Notes: generated by a model from the sequence alone, not told the origin. Numbered from the stretch's first letter, positions 9,445 to 19,177 are shown. The stretch is DNA of 64,000 bases from Terriglobia bacterium (GCA_021324615.1 JAJPIT010000110.1:39322-103321); one strand, 5' to 3'. Program-made: numbers and translations.

Positions 9445-12015
9445 CTATTCCACGAACTGGCCCGCGAGGAGTTCCCGATAGAGCCGTTTTTGCGCTTCCG
9501 CGATCGCGTTCCAATCATAGATCTGTTCGGCGGTTTGGCGCGCCCGGCGCTCCAATTCGATTCGATCTCCGGGATGATCCAGGAGGTGGGCGATCGTCTC
9601 CGCGATCTGCCCGGGTTCTTGCCGCACGGCGACCGCCGCCCCGACGTTGAGCCCGTGCACGCCGGCGGGCGTGGAGACGATGGCCTTGCCCATGGCCATC
9701 GCTTCCATGATTTTAATATTCGTTCCCGCCGAGGCCACCAGCGGAGCGATGACCATCGCCGCCCGGCGATAGGCGGGGCGGACATCGGCGACAAACCCCT
9801 CCACCTCGACGCCGGGATGGCGGAGGTCCCAGAAGCGCTCGTGATTCAGACCCGCGATCACGTGCAAAGTGACGTTTTCCAGGCGCGGAAAAACTTCGCG
9901 CAGGAAAAATTCGATGGCCAGGACGTTCGGCTTGTGCGCGAACGATCCAATGAAAAGCAGCCGCCGCGGCTCGGGCGGCGCCCCGCACGGCTGAAATCTT
10001 TCGAGATCGACTCCGTTGGCGATGACCACCGAGCCGGGGACGACGCGCTGGTCCTGTTCCGACATGACCACCACGCGATCGACCTGGCTCCAGGCGGCGC
10101 GCTCAAACGGGACCCAGCGCTCGTACTGGCGGCGCGTTTCCCAATCCTCTTTTTGCGCGAGCATCTGGGCGTAAAGATCGTAGGTGATATCGTGCTCGAC
10201 CAGAATCGTCTTCGCCGGCGCGCAGCCGGCGGCGTATTGCGCCATTTGCGTGAATTCAAGCTGCACCACTCCGGGCCGCCACTTCGCCGCGGCTTGCCGG
10301 AGGGCGGCATGAAACGGGCGCGAATCAAACTCTTCGACCGTATCCGGGCGCGGCGTGGAGGGCAGCGCGTGGGTGCCCGGGCGGCGAACGGTGATCACTT
10401 CCACGCAGATCTCGCGCAACTCGCCGGGAACCGGCCGCGGCGATTCGACGAAACAGATCAGCACCTGATCGAAATCGGCGGCGGTGCGGCGCATCAGATT
10501 GTACATGCGGACGGCGGCGCCGTGCGCCAGGGGAAAGGGCAGATAGGGGCTGACCACAAAGATCACCGGCCTGCCGGAAGGGGGCTTGCCCGGAAAGACG
10601 GCGACATCGCCGGTGAGCAGGTCGAAGAACGCGCGGTTGTGATGCACGGTCACCGGCTGGCGAGCCGCGAACGCCAGCGCATCCACTTTGTTTTCCAGAT
10701 TGAGGCGCACGACGTTGTCGCGCCACAGGGCGGCGTCGCCGGCGGTCCGGGCGAGAAACCGGAGGAAATTCCGTTCGAGCGCGCGGTCGAGTTGCGGCGG
10801 AGTGAAATAGCGCGAAGTGGTGGCGCGGTGCAGATGCAGGACCCGCGCGTCCGCCGCGTAAACGGTGGGCCAGCCCTGCTGCCAGGCCCGGACTCCCAGA
10901 TCGAGGTCCTCGACATAGGCGGGTTCGTAGGATTCGTCGAAGCCGCCCAGCGCGGCGAGCTTCGCCGCGTCGTACAAAGTGCAGCCGCCGCTGCCGTAAA
11001 GCACATAGCTGAAGTTCTCGCCCTCCAGCGGCTCTTCGCAGCGGATAGGGAAATCGGCGGCGCCGCGCGAAAGCGGCATCGCGGTCTTGCCGGTTTCCTC
11101 GCGGCGGCGGCCTTCGGGAAAGAAAATCTGGGCAGTTGACGCAAAAATGCCGGGTACGCGGTCGAAGGCCTCGCGCAGCGCGCGCAAAAAGCCCGGCTCG
11201 GCGATCATGTCGTTGTTCAGCAGGCAGACGTGCGAGTAACGCGCGCGCCGGATGCCGCGGTTGGCCGCGCGCGAAAAGGCCAGCGGCGCGGCGGTGTGCT
11301 CGACGATGACCGAGGGGAAGTAGGAGCGCAGGAACTGTTCGGTGCCGTCGGTTGAACCGTTGTCCACGACGATGATCTCATCGGCGTCGTAAACGCGCGG
11401 CAGGCAGCGGTCCAGCAGTTCGCCGCCGTTGCGGGAGGGGATCACCACGGAGATCCCGGGCGTCCGCGTTTCGGTGACCCGCAGGGCGGGCGGCTCGCGG
11501 CGATGAACGAACTTGCCGCGGGCTAGCGCGAGGCGGTAATAGATGGGCAGGCGAAGCTTGGATGGATGGCGAAGACGATCGGCTTGCTTGTGGATCCAGC
11601 CGCCGGGCTCCACTTGCCAGCGAACGAAGTTTTTCGCCCGCCAGGCCAGGTGCCGCGCGATGGTGGCGGCGCTGCGCGGGCGCAGCATAAAATGCTCGCC
11701 GTTCTCGTTAAACGCCATGAGATACAGCGGAGCGAGTGAAAATCCGAGCAGGCGCAGCGACCAGTGCGGCACGCCGGGCTCCAGGATCACCGCCGCGAGG
11801 CGAACTTTGCGGCCGGCCAGCGCCGCCGTGATGAGCGCCCGATTTTCCCGGACGCGGCGCTTGATGTGATAGGGAATCCATTCGCAATCGGGTTGGCGAA
11901 ATTCCGAGACGATCACCAGGGGCAGCTCCGGAAAGATGCCGCGCATTTTTTCGCGTGCGAGCGCGATGGCGCTTTCCGAGCCGGAGGCGAACAGAACTTT
12001 TACCGCGGTGCTCAA
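9445..12015 (-). CDS. Fused glycosyltransferase, unknown N-domain + GT2 + GT4
   Basis: An 856-residue protein with three parts. Residues 1 to about 180 have no family I recognise (VKVLFASGSESAIALAREK, MAFNENGEHFMLRPRSA). Residues about 187-420 are a GT2 domain, with SVVIPSRNGGE, VDNGSTDGT at 217-225 and the metal-site NND at 267-269. Residues about 490-850 are a GT4 domain, with FVVSPYLPFPLAHGAAVRM, the donor-site region LLFIGSFAHKPN and the signature GTNIKIMEAMAMGKAIVST. A two-step transfer of sugars onto an envelope glycan is inferred. Its start overlaps the end of the 12012-13037 gene by four bases, so both are coupled. Confidence 0.88.
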   Translation of the reverse strand: MSTAVKVLFASGSESAIALAREKMRGIFPELPLVIVSEFRQPDCEWIPYHIKRRVRENRALITAALAGRKVRLAAVILEPGVPHWSLRLLGFSLAPLYLMAFNENGEHFMLRPRSAATIARHLAWRAKNFVRWQVEPGGWIHKQADRLRHPSKLRLPIYYRLALARGKFVHRREPPALRVTETRTPGISVVIPSRNGGELLDRCLPRVYDADEIIVVDNGSTDGTEQFLRSYFPSVIVEHTAAPLAFSRAANRGIRRARYSHVCLLNNDMIAEPGFLRALREAFDRVPGIFASTAQIFFPEGRRREETGKTAMPLSRGAADFPIRCEEPLEGENFSYVLYGSGGCTLYDAAKLAALGGFDESYEPAYVEDLDLGVRAWQQGWPTVYAADARVLHLHRATTSRYFTPPQLDRALERNFLRFLARTAGDAALWRDNVVRLNLENKVDALAFAARQPVTVHHNRAFFDLLTGDVAVFPGKPPSGRPVIFVVSPYLPFPLAHGAAVRMYNLMRRTAADFDQVLICFVESPRPVPGELREICVEVITVRRPGTHALPSTPRPDTVEEFDSRPFHAALRQAAAKWRPGVVQLEFTQMAQYAAGCAPAKTILVEHDITYDLYAQMLAQKEDWETRRQYERWVPFERAAWSQVDRVVVMSEQDQRVVPGSVVIANGVDLERFQPCGAPPEPRRLLFIGSFAHKPNVLAIEFFLREVFPRLENVTLHVIAGLNHERFWDLRHPGVEVEGFVADVRPAYRRAAMVIAPLVASAGTNIKIMEAMAMGKAIVSTPAGVHGLNVGAAVAVRQEPGQIAETIAHLLDHPGDRIELERRARQTAEQIYDWNAIAEAQKRLYRELLAGQFVE

Positions 12016-13037
12016 ATCAGTTGTTCAAGAGAAAAATTCCAGCGGCCGGAGCAGTGCTGCTCCCACAGCGCCAGGGCCTGTGCGGCAAAGGCGGTCGAGA
12101 CGGGATTCATGAACGGGAGCAGCGCGCCGCCCTTTCTTCCGAACCAGAAACCGCCGCGCAGGCGCGGGTCGGAATCGAAGCTCTGGAAGGATGCGGTGCG
12201 CTCCGCCTCCTGCCGCGCGTCACTCTCATTCAAGGCGAGGTTGTGGGCGCGGTGCGCGATCAGCCGTAAACGCAGAAGCTGGGCGCAGACGTCGCTGCGC
12301 TCAAATTGCGGTGAGATTTCGCGCCACAGCGCCGCCACTCGCGCGATGCCGGACTCGAGCGCGGCGCGGGGCTCCGGACGGTCCGCCGCGGCGAGCAGTC
12401 CTTCGAGGAAGTAGCAGTAGGCGTGCAGCCGGTCCATCAACTTCTCGCGGTCGGGTTCACAGGCCAAAAAATGTTCATGCGTGGCCAGCGCTTGTGCCAG
12501 CGCGGCTTCAAACAGCCCCTCCGCCCGCTCATCGCCGACTTCGCGCCAGGCGAGCGCCGCTTTCAGTTGGTAACAGCCGGGCGAGCGCGACCAGCGGGGC
12601 TCGTACGCCAGCGGCTGCTTGGCCGGCAGCTCGATGACGGGGTGAAAGGAGCCGTCGCCCAAAAAATCGAAAGCCAGAGAAAGAGCGGCGTCGCGGGCGA
12701 GACCGCGAAAGGAGTCATCGCCGGTGGCGCGGGCGGCGGCGAACAGGCCGCGGGCCACGATCCCGAGATCGAAGAAATAGGCCAGCGGCGAGCCGGGCTC
12801 GAAGGGAAACGTGCCCGACGGGGTGTTCCAGGCGCAATCCCGGAGATAAGCCGCCGCCCGCGCCGCGCCGCCGGAGTCGCCGAAGTACACAAAGCAACTG
12901 GCCGCGTAGCCGGTGATCTCGTTGGAAACCGTTGCGTTGCGGCCCAGATCAGAGCGGTAGTAGCGCGCCACTCCGCCGGAAGCTTCCTGAATCCCGGAGC
13001 GGGCGAACCAGCAGCGAGCGTGTTCAAAAGGCGTCAA
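12012..13037 (-). CDS. Hypothetical protein, probable alpha/alpha-barrel fold
   Basis: A 341-residue soluble protein without signal peptide. It consists of repeated helical hairpins with aromatic turns (RYYRSDLGRNATVSNEITGY, SPLAYFFDLGIVARGLFAAA, CYQLKAALAWREVGDERAEG), the look of six-hairpin glycosidase or epimerase-like proteins, but no catalytic motif can be named. TTG 13037 follows a minus-strand TACAAT (13049-13044) by six bases, which would give a leaderless message. It overlaps the fused glycosyltransferase by four bases and is probably involved in the same polysaccharide or glycoprotein process. Confidence 0.75.
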   Translation of the reverse strand: MTPFEHARCWFARSGIQEASGGVARYYRSDLGRNATVSNEITGYAASCFVYFGDSGGAARAAAYLRDCAWNTPSGTFPFEPGSPLAYFFDLGIVARGLFAAARATGDDSFRGLARDAALSLAFDFLGDGSFHPVIELPAKQPLAYEPRWSRSPGCYQLKAALAWREVGDERAEGLFEAALAQALATHEHFLACEPDREKLMDRLHAYCYFLEGLLAAADRPEPRAALESGIARVAALWREISPQFERSDVCAQLLRLRLIAHRAHNLALNESDARQEAERTASFQSFDSDPRLRGGFWFGRKGGALLPFMNPVSTAFAAQALALWEQHCSGRWNFSLEQLI

Positions 13038-13043
13038 TGTCTG

Positions 13044-13077
13044 ATTGTACTGCGAGGTTTCCGGCAGCCGCTATAAT
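13044..13077. promoter_or_regulatory. Divergent -10 elements with start codons almost at the transcription start
   Basis: The 48 bases between the divergent starts 13037 (minus) and 13086 (plus) hold a minus-strand TACAAT at 13049-13044 and a perfect plus-strand TATAAT at 13072-13077. Each ends 6-8 bases before its start codon and neither gene has a Shine-Dalgarno site there. Leaderless transcription in both directions is inferred. Confidence 0.5.
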
Positions 13078-13085
13078 GCTCCTGA

Positions 13086-15092
13086 ATGAGCAAGACTGGC
13101 GCGCCGCGCAGGCCGGCGCCTCCGCCGCCGGACAAGCAGCGGCCGGCGGACCGCCCCGGGCACGCCTGGCGGCTTGCGCTGCTGTGGACCGCGCTGGCGG
13201 GCGCCTATTCCAATTCCTTCAACACCGGGCTGGTATTCGACAACCAGCCGGTGATCGCCGAAGATCCCCGCGTCCAGGCGGCGACGGCAAGTAACGCCGG
13301 CCTGATTCTGCACGGCGATTATTGGTACCGCGCCCGGACCTCCGGCCTGTACCGGCCGCTGACCACGTTTTCCTATCTGTTCAATTACGCCGTGCTGGGC
13401 AATGGCGCCAGGCCGCCAGGATATCACGCAATCAACCTGGCGCTGCATGCCGGAAACGCCACGCTCGTTTATTTCGTGGGGCTGGAAATTTTCGCCGCCC
13501 CCGGATTCGCGCTGGCCTTGGCCGCGATGTGGGGATTGCATCCGCTGGCCACCGAAGCGGTGACCAATATCGTGGGGCGCGCGGATTTGCTGGCGGCCTT
13601 TGGCGTGCTCGCGGGGTTGTTGTGCCATATGAAATCGCGCCGGTGGGCCGGAGTAGTGGGGATCGGGATGGCCCAGGCGGCGGGAATTTTTTCGAAAGAG
13701 AACGCGATCGTTCTGCCCGCGCTGATGGTGTTATACGACTTGAGTTGCAGGCCGCGGAAAGCATGGCGCGTGTGGCCGTATGCCTCGGCCGCGCTGCCGA
13801 TTGCGTTGTATTTCGGGATGCGCGCCTCCGCGCACCCTCACTTTCTGATCAATTTTCAGGAAAACCCGCTGACCGGTGCGGGATTTTTGGCCGCGCGGCT
13901 GACCGCTTTCAAGGTCATCGGGAAATTTTTATGGCTGTTTGTCTGGCCCGCCGCTCTGGCCGCCGATTACTCCTACAACGCCGTGCCGGTGTTCGGATCG
14001 GGCGGATGGGAGGATGCGAAGGCGCTGGTCGGCGTTCTGATTTGCGCCGCGGCGCTGGCGGGGTGGGCTCTTTCCTTCAAGCGTTCGGCGCCGCTGTTCT
14101 TCTTCGCGGGATTTTTCTGGATCGCGCTGCTGCCCACGGCCAACCTGCTGCTGTTGATCGGCGCGATCATGGCCGAACGCTTCCTGTATCTGCCGATGGT
14201 GGGGCTGTGCGGATGCGCGGTGTTGGGGCTGAAGTGGCTGGCCGGGCATCGGGCGCCGCCCCGGGCGGTCTGGACCGGCGTAGCCGTCCTCTGCCTTGCG
14301 CTCGGCGCGCGCACTTATATCCGAAACATGGATTGGCGCGATGGCTTAGCGCTTTGGAGCAGCGCGGTGGAGGTGAATCCGACCGCGGCGCGCGCGCACC
14401 ATAATTTGGGCTACGAACTGGAGCAGATTCCGGGCCGCCTGCCGGACGCCGTGGCGGAGTATCGGACCGCGCTGCGCATCCGGCCCGATTATCCGGAAGC
14501 GTACTACAGTCTCGGAAATGCTCTGCTGCGGATGGGCCGCCTGCCGGAGGCGACCGCGGCATTTCAATCGGCGGTGAAGCTGGCGCCGCAATACGCCGAG
14601 GCGCACAACAATCTGGGCGGCGTGCTGCTTCAAAGCGGCCGGTTTGCGGATGCGATCGGCGAGTTTCAGGCGGCGCTGCGCATCCAGCCGGATTTCGCCG
14701 ATGCGCGCCATAATCTCGCCAACGCGCACAACCAGTTCGGGAACGCGCTGGCGCAAACGGCCGGGCACATCAGCGAGGCGATCGCGGAGTATCAGGCGGC
14801 GCTGCGCGTTGAACCCGGGGACGCCGAGGCGCACGCCAACTTGGGAAGCGCCTTCTATGCCTCGGGAGCGATCGAGCAGGCAATCGCCGAATACCGGACG
14901 GCGCTTCGGCTCGATCCGCGGCTTGCCGACGCGCACTTCAATCTGGCCCAGGCGCTGCTGCGGACCGGGAAACGTTCGGAGGCGATCGGCGAATTGCAAG
15001 CCGCGGAGCGGATCCATCCCGATGCGGAGACCCGGCGAATGCTGGTGGAATTAGGCGTGCGGCAGGAAGGAAACGGGACGCGCGGCAGATGA
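13086..15092 (+). CDS. TMTC-like membrane protein with C-terminal TPR repeats
   Basis: A 668-residue integral membrane protein. The first about 420 residues hold around ten hydrophobic segments and the family-typical region FNTGLVFDNQPVIAEDPRV, then LHPLATEAVTNIVGRADLLA and FSKENAIVLPALMVLYDL, matching the O-mannosyltransferase-like TMTC/DUF1736 group. From about 430 to 655 there are at least six TPR units with the repeat pattern A-x-A-H-x-N-L-G (AEAHNNLGGVLL, AEAHANLGSAFY). Likely role: glycosyl transfer from a lipid-linked donor outside the membrane, with the TPR part binding a partner. A perfect TATAAT lies 8 bases upstream of the ATG. Confidence 0.85.
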   Translation: MSKTGAPRRPAPPPPDKQRPADRPGHAWRLALLWTALAGAYSNSFNTGLVFDNQPVIAEDPRVQAATASNAGLILHGDYWYRARTSGLYRPLTTFSYLFNYAVLGNGARPPGYHAINLALHAGNATLVYFVGLEIFAAPGFALALAAMWGLHPLATEAVTNIVGRADLLAAFGVLAGLLCHMKSRRWAGVVGIGMAQAAGIFSKENAIVLPALMVLYDLSCRPRKAWRVWPYASAALPIALYFGMRASAHPHFLINFQENPLTGAGFLAARLTAFKVIGKFLWLFVWPAALAADYSYNAVPVFGSGGWEDAKALVGVLICAAALAGWALSFKRSAPLFFFAGFFWIALLPTANLLLLIGAIMAERFLYLPMVGLCGCAVLGLKWLAGHRAPPRAVWTGVAVLCLALGARTYIRNMDWRDGLALWSSAVEVNPTAARAHHNLGYELEQIPGRLPDAVAEYRTALRIRPDYPEAYYSLGNALLRMGRLPEATAAFQSAVKLAPQYAEAHNNLGGVLLQSGRFADAIGEFQAALRIQPDFADARHNLANAHNQFGNALAQTAGHISEAIAEYQAALRVEPGDAEAHANLGSAFYASGAIEQAIAEYRTALRLDPRLADAHFNLAQALLRTGKRSEAIGELQAAERIHPDAETRRMLVELGVRQEGNGTRGR

Positions 15093-15101
15093 GCGCGTCC
15101 C
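15075..15101. terminator. Possible bidirectional hairpin between convergent genes
   Basis: A perfect 9-base inverted repeat, GGGACGCGC (15075-15083) and GCGCGTCCC (15093-15101), spans the stop codon of the TMTC-like gene just before the end of the convergent receptor gene. The downstream A/T runs are short on both sides, so termination would be weak. Confidence 0.4.
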
Positions 15102-15114
15102 GTGAAGAAAACCA

Positions 15115-18100
15115 CTACCAGGTATAGCGTAGAGCAAACTGCATCTGCCGCGGCTGGGTCAAGGTCCTGCTCAGCCGTCCAAAGGTCGAGGAGGAGAGGA
15201 GATTTTCGCTCGCGCTGGCCGGGTCAAAGCGGACCGAGTTGGTTAGATTATACGACTCCCAGCGGAACTGGAGTTTTTGATGCTCGCTCCAGGGCATCGT
15301 GAACACTTTGTAGACGCCGCTGTCGATATTGAACAGCCCGTCGCCGCGGAGAGTATTGCGCATTCCTGCCTCGCCCGCGAAGGCCTCGCGGAAGGAGGCG
15401 AAGGCAGCCGCCGGATTGGCCCAGAGGTTCGGCAGGGGCTGGCCGATCGCTTTGCCTGTGCTGACAACGGGAGGAATCGGGCCGATCGGCTCGACGCCGG
15501 TGCTGACCTCCCAGTTGGTGGCCCAGCGCGCTCCGTCGCTTGGCGCGGTCGGCAAGCCCGAGGTCTGGCGGTAGATTCCGCTGATCTCCCAACCGCCGAC
15601 GAAGGCGTCCAGAATCCGGTTCATGTTCGAACCGAATTTCATGCCGCGCCCGAACGGAAGCTGATACACCGCGTATACGTTGATCTGGTCCGTCGTGTCG
15701 TAGTCCGAGACGGCCCGCTGCAGATGTGTATTCCAGGTATTGATAATGACCCCGGCATAGGTGCTGGTGCCGCCGGTGACGCCGGCGCCGCTTTCCGGGT
15801 TCGAAGACAAGTCGATGGATTTGGAAAAGGTGTAGTTCAGGTCGAACTGAAGGCCGCTGCTGAAGCGCTTGCGGACCGTCCATTGCATGGCGTGATAAGC
15901 GCCGCTGCCGACCGAACTCTCCGCCGCCAGAGCCGAGAACTGCGGGTTGAACATCATCCAGGGGCCGTAGATGCCGCAGGCCATCTGGCTGACGCCGCCG
16001 TTGGACTTGAATTTCGTCGCGCCGACGTTGCAGTTGCTCGCGTTATCGGCGTTGTTCAGCGTGTTGGTGGCATCGCCCATGTTGCTGTTGCCCTTGATGC
16101 CTCTGGTTGGGTCGCCGTGGTAGTCTAGACCCCACACTTGGGTCGCAGTCAGTCCGTTGCCGGCCGCGGTGGCCCACATGTCCTCAAAGAAGGGGATCTT
16201 GGGCAGATTGGCGATGGTCACGCCGCCGTAATCGAGCATGCTCATCAACTGAGTCATGGCCTGGAAATAGGTCTGCCCCGACTTGGGATCGACCAGATTG
16301 GTCGGTTCGGCCAAGTCCCGGGTAATCAGCGATTTTCGCGAAAGCCGCCCAACATAGGAGCCCTGGACGAAAAATCCGTGCCCGAACTCGCGGCCGATGC
16401 TGAAGTCCAGGTTCATCGTGTAGGGCGCCTTCAAACTATCATCGAGGCTGTTGGTGATCGCAAATTGATTCGGGTAGGTGGCCGGCAGCCCGCCTGGCGG
16501 CGGGGGCGGAACAAACGGCTGGCCATTCGGAAACGTGCTCGGCACCGTGAAGAACGAGGTGAATCGCGGGACCTGGGCCGAGGTGTAGACGTTTGGCGCG
16601 GTGCTCAGGCTGCTTGCCAACCCGAACTGATCCGAGCTTACCGTCTGTGCCAGGGGCTGGCCGAGAATGTCATAGTACATTCCCGCGCCCGCGCGGATCG
16701 ACGTCTTGCCCGCGCCTCCGAAGAAAAATCGGGCAAGCGGGCTTTCGGATGCCGGGGAATAAGCGATGCCGAGGCGAGGAGCCCAGTCGGTGTGCTCCGG
16801 ATACAATGGCCGTCCGCCGCTTCCATTGGCGGGAATGAAGGTGATCGGCGTCACGCCGTTTTGCGACCGACCCTGGTTGGCGAGGATCTCCCGCTCCGAC
16901 ATCCAGGCGGCGATCGGGATATTGGTCGAGGCCTGCTGCCCGTTGGCTTCATGAACCGGCGGCTCAATCGAAACCCGGAGACCATAGGTCACCGTAAAGG
17001 AACGGGTCAGCTTCCAGGTATCCTGTGCGTACAGCTCTCCTTCATTGTTGACAAAGTCGAGCAATACGGGCTGGCCGGGCGGGATCAGCTTGCCGTTCAC
17101 CAGATAGTTGTAGTAACCGGTGCCTTGAACAACCAGCCCGAGAGCGGCCGCCGCGGCATATTCGTAGCTGTTTAAAGTTCCGCTGCTAATCGCCAGGCTG
17201 TCGGTGAGGTCCGAACCAGAACCGTTCAGATAGGAAGGATTTGAGCTGGCATGGCTGTAAGAATGGGAGAAGTTCACCGAGCTGTTCGAGATGAGCCGCA
17301 CCACCCCGCCGACCCGAAAATCGTGCGCGCCATGATTCCACGATAAGTCGTCGCTGATGGTGTGCACCGGAATGATATGCGTCAAACCGGTGCTGGTTCC
17401 GTAGGGTGTGTCAAAGCCGCGGAAATAGGTGTAGGGGCCGGACAGAACGCCGGTCTGCTGGTTGCCGGCCCTCGTGAATCCGTAGTGCATCGTGTTGACC
17501 AGGTTCGGCGTCAACACGCCGGTCCACCCGGACGCCAGGCCTTTGTTGTTGGAAAGAAAGACGCTGTTGGCCGGTTGTCCGGGAAATTGCGGCGCTGCCG
17601 CCGACGAGCCGCCGTAGGTCGAGTCGTTCTGAAGATTGCCGCGGATAAACAAGCTGTGCCGACCCGCGTTATCGAGTTTATAGTCGAACTTGGCGATGTA
17701 GGTGTTCTGATCAGTGGGGCTGGGCGCATTAAACAGAAAACCGGTCATATTCAACTGATCGCCGAGAGCCAAATAATTCCCCTTCGGAAACAGGTTCAGA
17801 TACGCCAGAGCCGCCTGGCTCACGCCGATTCCGGCCGGATCGATCGCCTTGAGCTGCGCCGGCGTGACCTGCTGAACTGCGCCGGTCGGATCTTTGTACT
17901 CGACGATGCCCTGCTTCAGTGTCTCTGTCGGAACTGTGCGGCTAACCTGCACCGAGCTGCGCGAGCGGTAGCCTTCGTAGTTCAGGAAATAGAACAGCTT
18001 GTTCTTTTTGACCGGGCCGCCGACGCTTCCCCCAAAGACGTTGATCAGCAGCGGCGCGATGGGAACTCCCGAGGCGTTGTTGAAGAAGGTATTGGCGGCG

Positions 18101-18891
18101 GTCTCGGTGCCGCGCCGGTACTCATATAACGATCCGTGGAGCTCATTGGTGCCCGATTTGGTCACCAGCGTGACATCCGCGCCCGAACCGCGTCCCGTCG
18201 AGGCGTCCCCATTGGTCGTGGTGCTGCGGAACTCTTCGACCGAATCGAGCGTGACGCGAAGAACCGAGGTGAACGCCGCCCGCGAGTTTTGATCGTTGAC
18301 GTCCGCGCCATCGAGCGTGATATTTCCCTGGTCGGACTTGCCGCCATTGACAGAACCTTCACGCGAACCGGGCAGTTGCCCCACCGTCTGCGTACCAAAC
18401 GAACTGAAAGAAGTCACTCCCGGCTGCAAGGCCAGCAGCCCGGCGACGTTGCGGGCGAACATGGGCACTTCCAGGATGGCGTTGTTGTTGATGGCGTTGC
18501 CGAGCGAGGCGTCGGTGGTATTCACCTGCGCCGCCGCCGCTTCCACTTCCACCGTCGTGGTCGTCGCGCCCAATTTCTGGAACTGAATCGGAACCGTGCC
18601 CGGCTGGCTCACCAGCAACTCCACTTTGTCGATCACGACATCGGCAAAGCCCGGCGCCTTCGCCGTCAATTTGTAAGTTCCCGGAGGCACCAGCGAAAAC
18701 GTGTAGCGGCCCTGCGAGTCGGCCACCGCGGTACGCTGCAAGCCGGTCTCGGCGTTGACAATCGTAATCGTGGCGCTAGGGATCACCGCGCCGGAAGGAT
18801 CGCTCACCGTGCCCGTAAGCGACGTCGTCTGCGCGGCCAATCCCAAGGCAAACAACACCAGCGCCGCGCTGATCGATAAGAGTCTTTTCAT
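15115..18891 (-). CDS. TonB-dependent receptor with carboxypeptidase-regulatory-like domain
   Basis: Outer-membrane transporter of 1258 residues, of the large type abundant in Acidobacteriota. Residues 1-20 form a signal peptide (MKRLLSISAALVLFALGLAA). Residues about 24-105 are an Ig-like carboxypeptidase-regulatory domain (TGTVSDPSGAVIPSATITIV). A plug region follows (SREGSVNGGKSDQGNITLDG, then VTLVTKSGTNELHGSLYEYR), and a long beta-barrel ends in aromatic FALRYTW. ATG 18891 is preceded by GGAAAGGGG. A sigma-70-like promoter with a 17-base palindrome on its -10 box lies upstream. The substrate is unknown; uptake of polymer fragments is the usual guess. Confidence 0.93.
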   Translation of the reverse strand: MKRLLSISAALVLFALGLAAQTTSLTGTVSDPSGAVIPSATITIVNAETGLQRTAVADSQGRYTFSLVPPGTYKLTAKAPGFADVVIDKVELLVSQPGTVPIQFQKLGATTTTVEVEAAAAQVNTTDASLGNAINNNAILEVPMFARNVAGLLALQPGVTSFSSFGTQTVGQLPGSREGSVNGGKSDQGNITLDGADVNDQNSRAAFTSVLRVTLDSVEEFRSTTTNGDASTGRGSGADVTLVTKSGTNELHGSLYEYRRGTETAANTFFNNASGVPIAPLLINVFGGSVGGPVKKNKLFYFLNYEGYRSRSSVQVSRTVPTETLKQGIVEYKDPTGAVQQVTPAQLKAIDPAGIGVSQAALAYLNLFPKGNYLALGDQLNMTGFLFNAPSPTDQNTYIAKFDYKLDNAGRHSLFIRGNLQNDSTYGGSSAAAPQFPGQPANSVFLSNNKGLASGWTGVLTPNLVNTMHYGFTRAGNQQTGVLSGPYTYFRGFDTPYGTSTGLTHIIPVHTISDDLSWNHGAHDFRVGGVVRLISNSSVNFSHSYSHASSNPSYLNGSGSDLTDSLAISSGTLNSYEYAAAAALGLVVQGTGYYNYLVNGKLIPPGQPVLLDFVNNEGELYAQDTWKLTRSFTVTYGLRVSIEPPVHEANGQQASTNIPIAAWMSEREILANQGRSQNGVTPITFIPANGSGGRPLYPEHTDWAPRLGIAYSPASESPLARFFFGGAGKTSIRAGAGMYYDILGQPLAQTVSSDQFGLASSLSTAPNVYTSAQVPRFTSFFTVPSTFPNGQPFVPPPPPGGLPATYPNQFAITNSLDDSLKAPYTMNLDFSIGREFGHGFFVQGSYVGRLSRKSLITRDLAEPTNLVDPKSGQTYFQAMTQLMSMLDYGGVTIANLPKIPFFEDMWATAAGNGLTATQVWGLDYHGDPTRGIKGNSNMGDATNTLNNADNASNCNVGATKFKSNGGVSQMACGIYGPWMMFNPQFSALAAESSVGSGAYHAMQWTVRKRFSSGLQFDLNYTFSKSIDLSSNPESGAGVTGGTSTYAGVIINTWNTHLQRAVSDYDTTDQINVYAVYQLPFGRGMKFGSNMNRILDAFVGGWEISGIYRQTSGLPTAPSDGARWATNWEVSTGVEPIGPIPPVVSTGKAIGQPLPNLWANPAAAFASFREAFAGEAGMRNTLRGDGLFNIDSGVYKVFTMPWSEHQKLQFRWESYNLTNSVRFDPASASENLLSSSTFGRLSRTLTQPRQMQFALRYTW

Positions 18892-18938
18892 CCACTACCC
18901 CTTTCCGTTAGGACATCCCGAAGAAAATGCCAGTTCAT

Positions 18939-18970
18939 AAATCTGTATCAGATTTGCCCCGGGCTGTCAA
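18939..18970 (-). promoter_or_regulatory. Promoter and palindromic operator candidate of the TonB receptor gene
   Basis: On the minus strand a perfect -35 TTGACA (18970-18965) is followed after 17 bases by TACAGA (18947-18942). The perfect palindrome AAATCTG-TAT-CAGATTT (18939-18955) covers this -10 box. The gene start is 51 bases further on, with a normal leader and ribosome binding site. A repressor operator is the simplest reading. Confidence 0.6.
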
Positions 18971-19091
18971 CGATAATCCGTAGCAGCGCTCTTGCTCCCA
19001 TAGCCTTCAAAAGAAGGGATATCGGACGATTCCGGCCTATGAGAAAACGAATCGGCCGAGGTCCGTTACAATCGAGTCACTTAAGGGGAGT

Positions 19092-19157
19092 AAAAAGACA
19101 AAAACCCGTGCCCGGCGCCGGCTCCTCCTGGTGAAGCCCGCGGCCGCCGGGTACGGG
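19092..19157 (-). terminator. Strong intrinsic terminator after lon
   Basis: Arms 19157-19145 and 19117-19105 pair over 13 positions with one G-T pair (minus strand CCCGTACCCGGCG and CGCCGGGCACGGG). The hairpin is followed on the minus strand by TTTTTGTCTTTTTA. It lies 20 bases after the lon stop and closes the clpB-lon unit. Confidence 0.8.
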
Positions 19158-19177
19158 GTCGGATGAAAAAAAACGGC

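Noticed and set aside
19067..19072. Plus-strand TACAAT box between the receptor and lon genes, possible small RNA promoter
   Set aside because: No -35 box and no convincing product; the hairpin downstream lacks a T-run on the plus strand and serves as the lon terminator.
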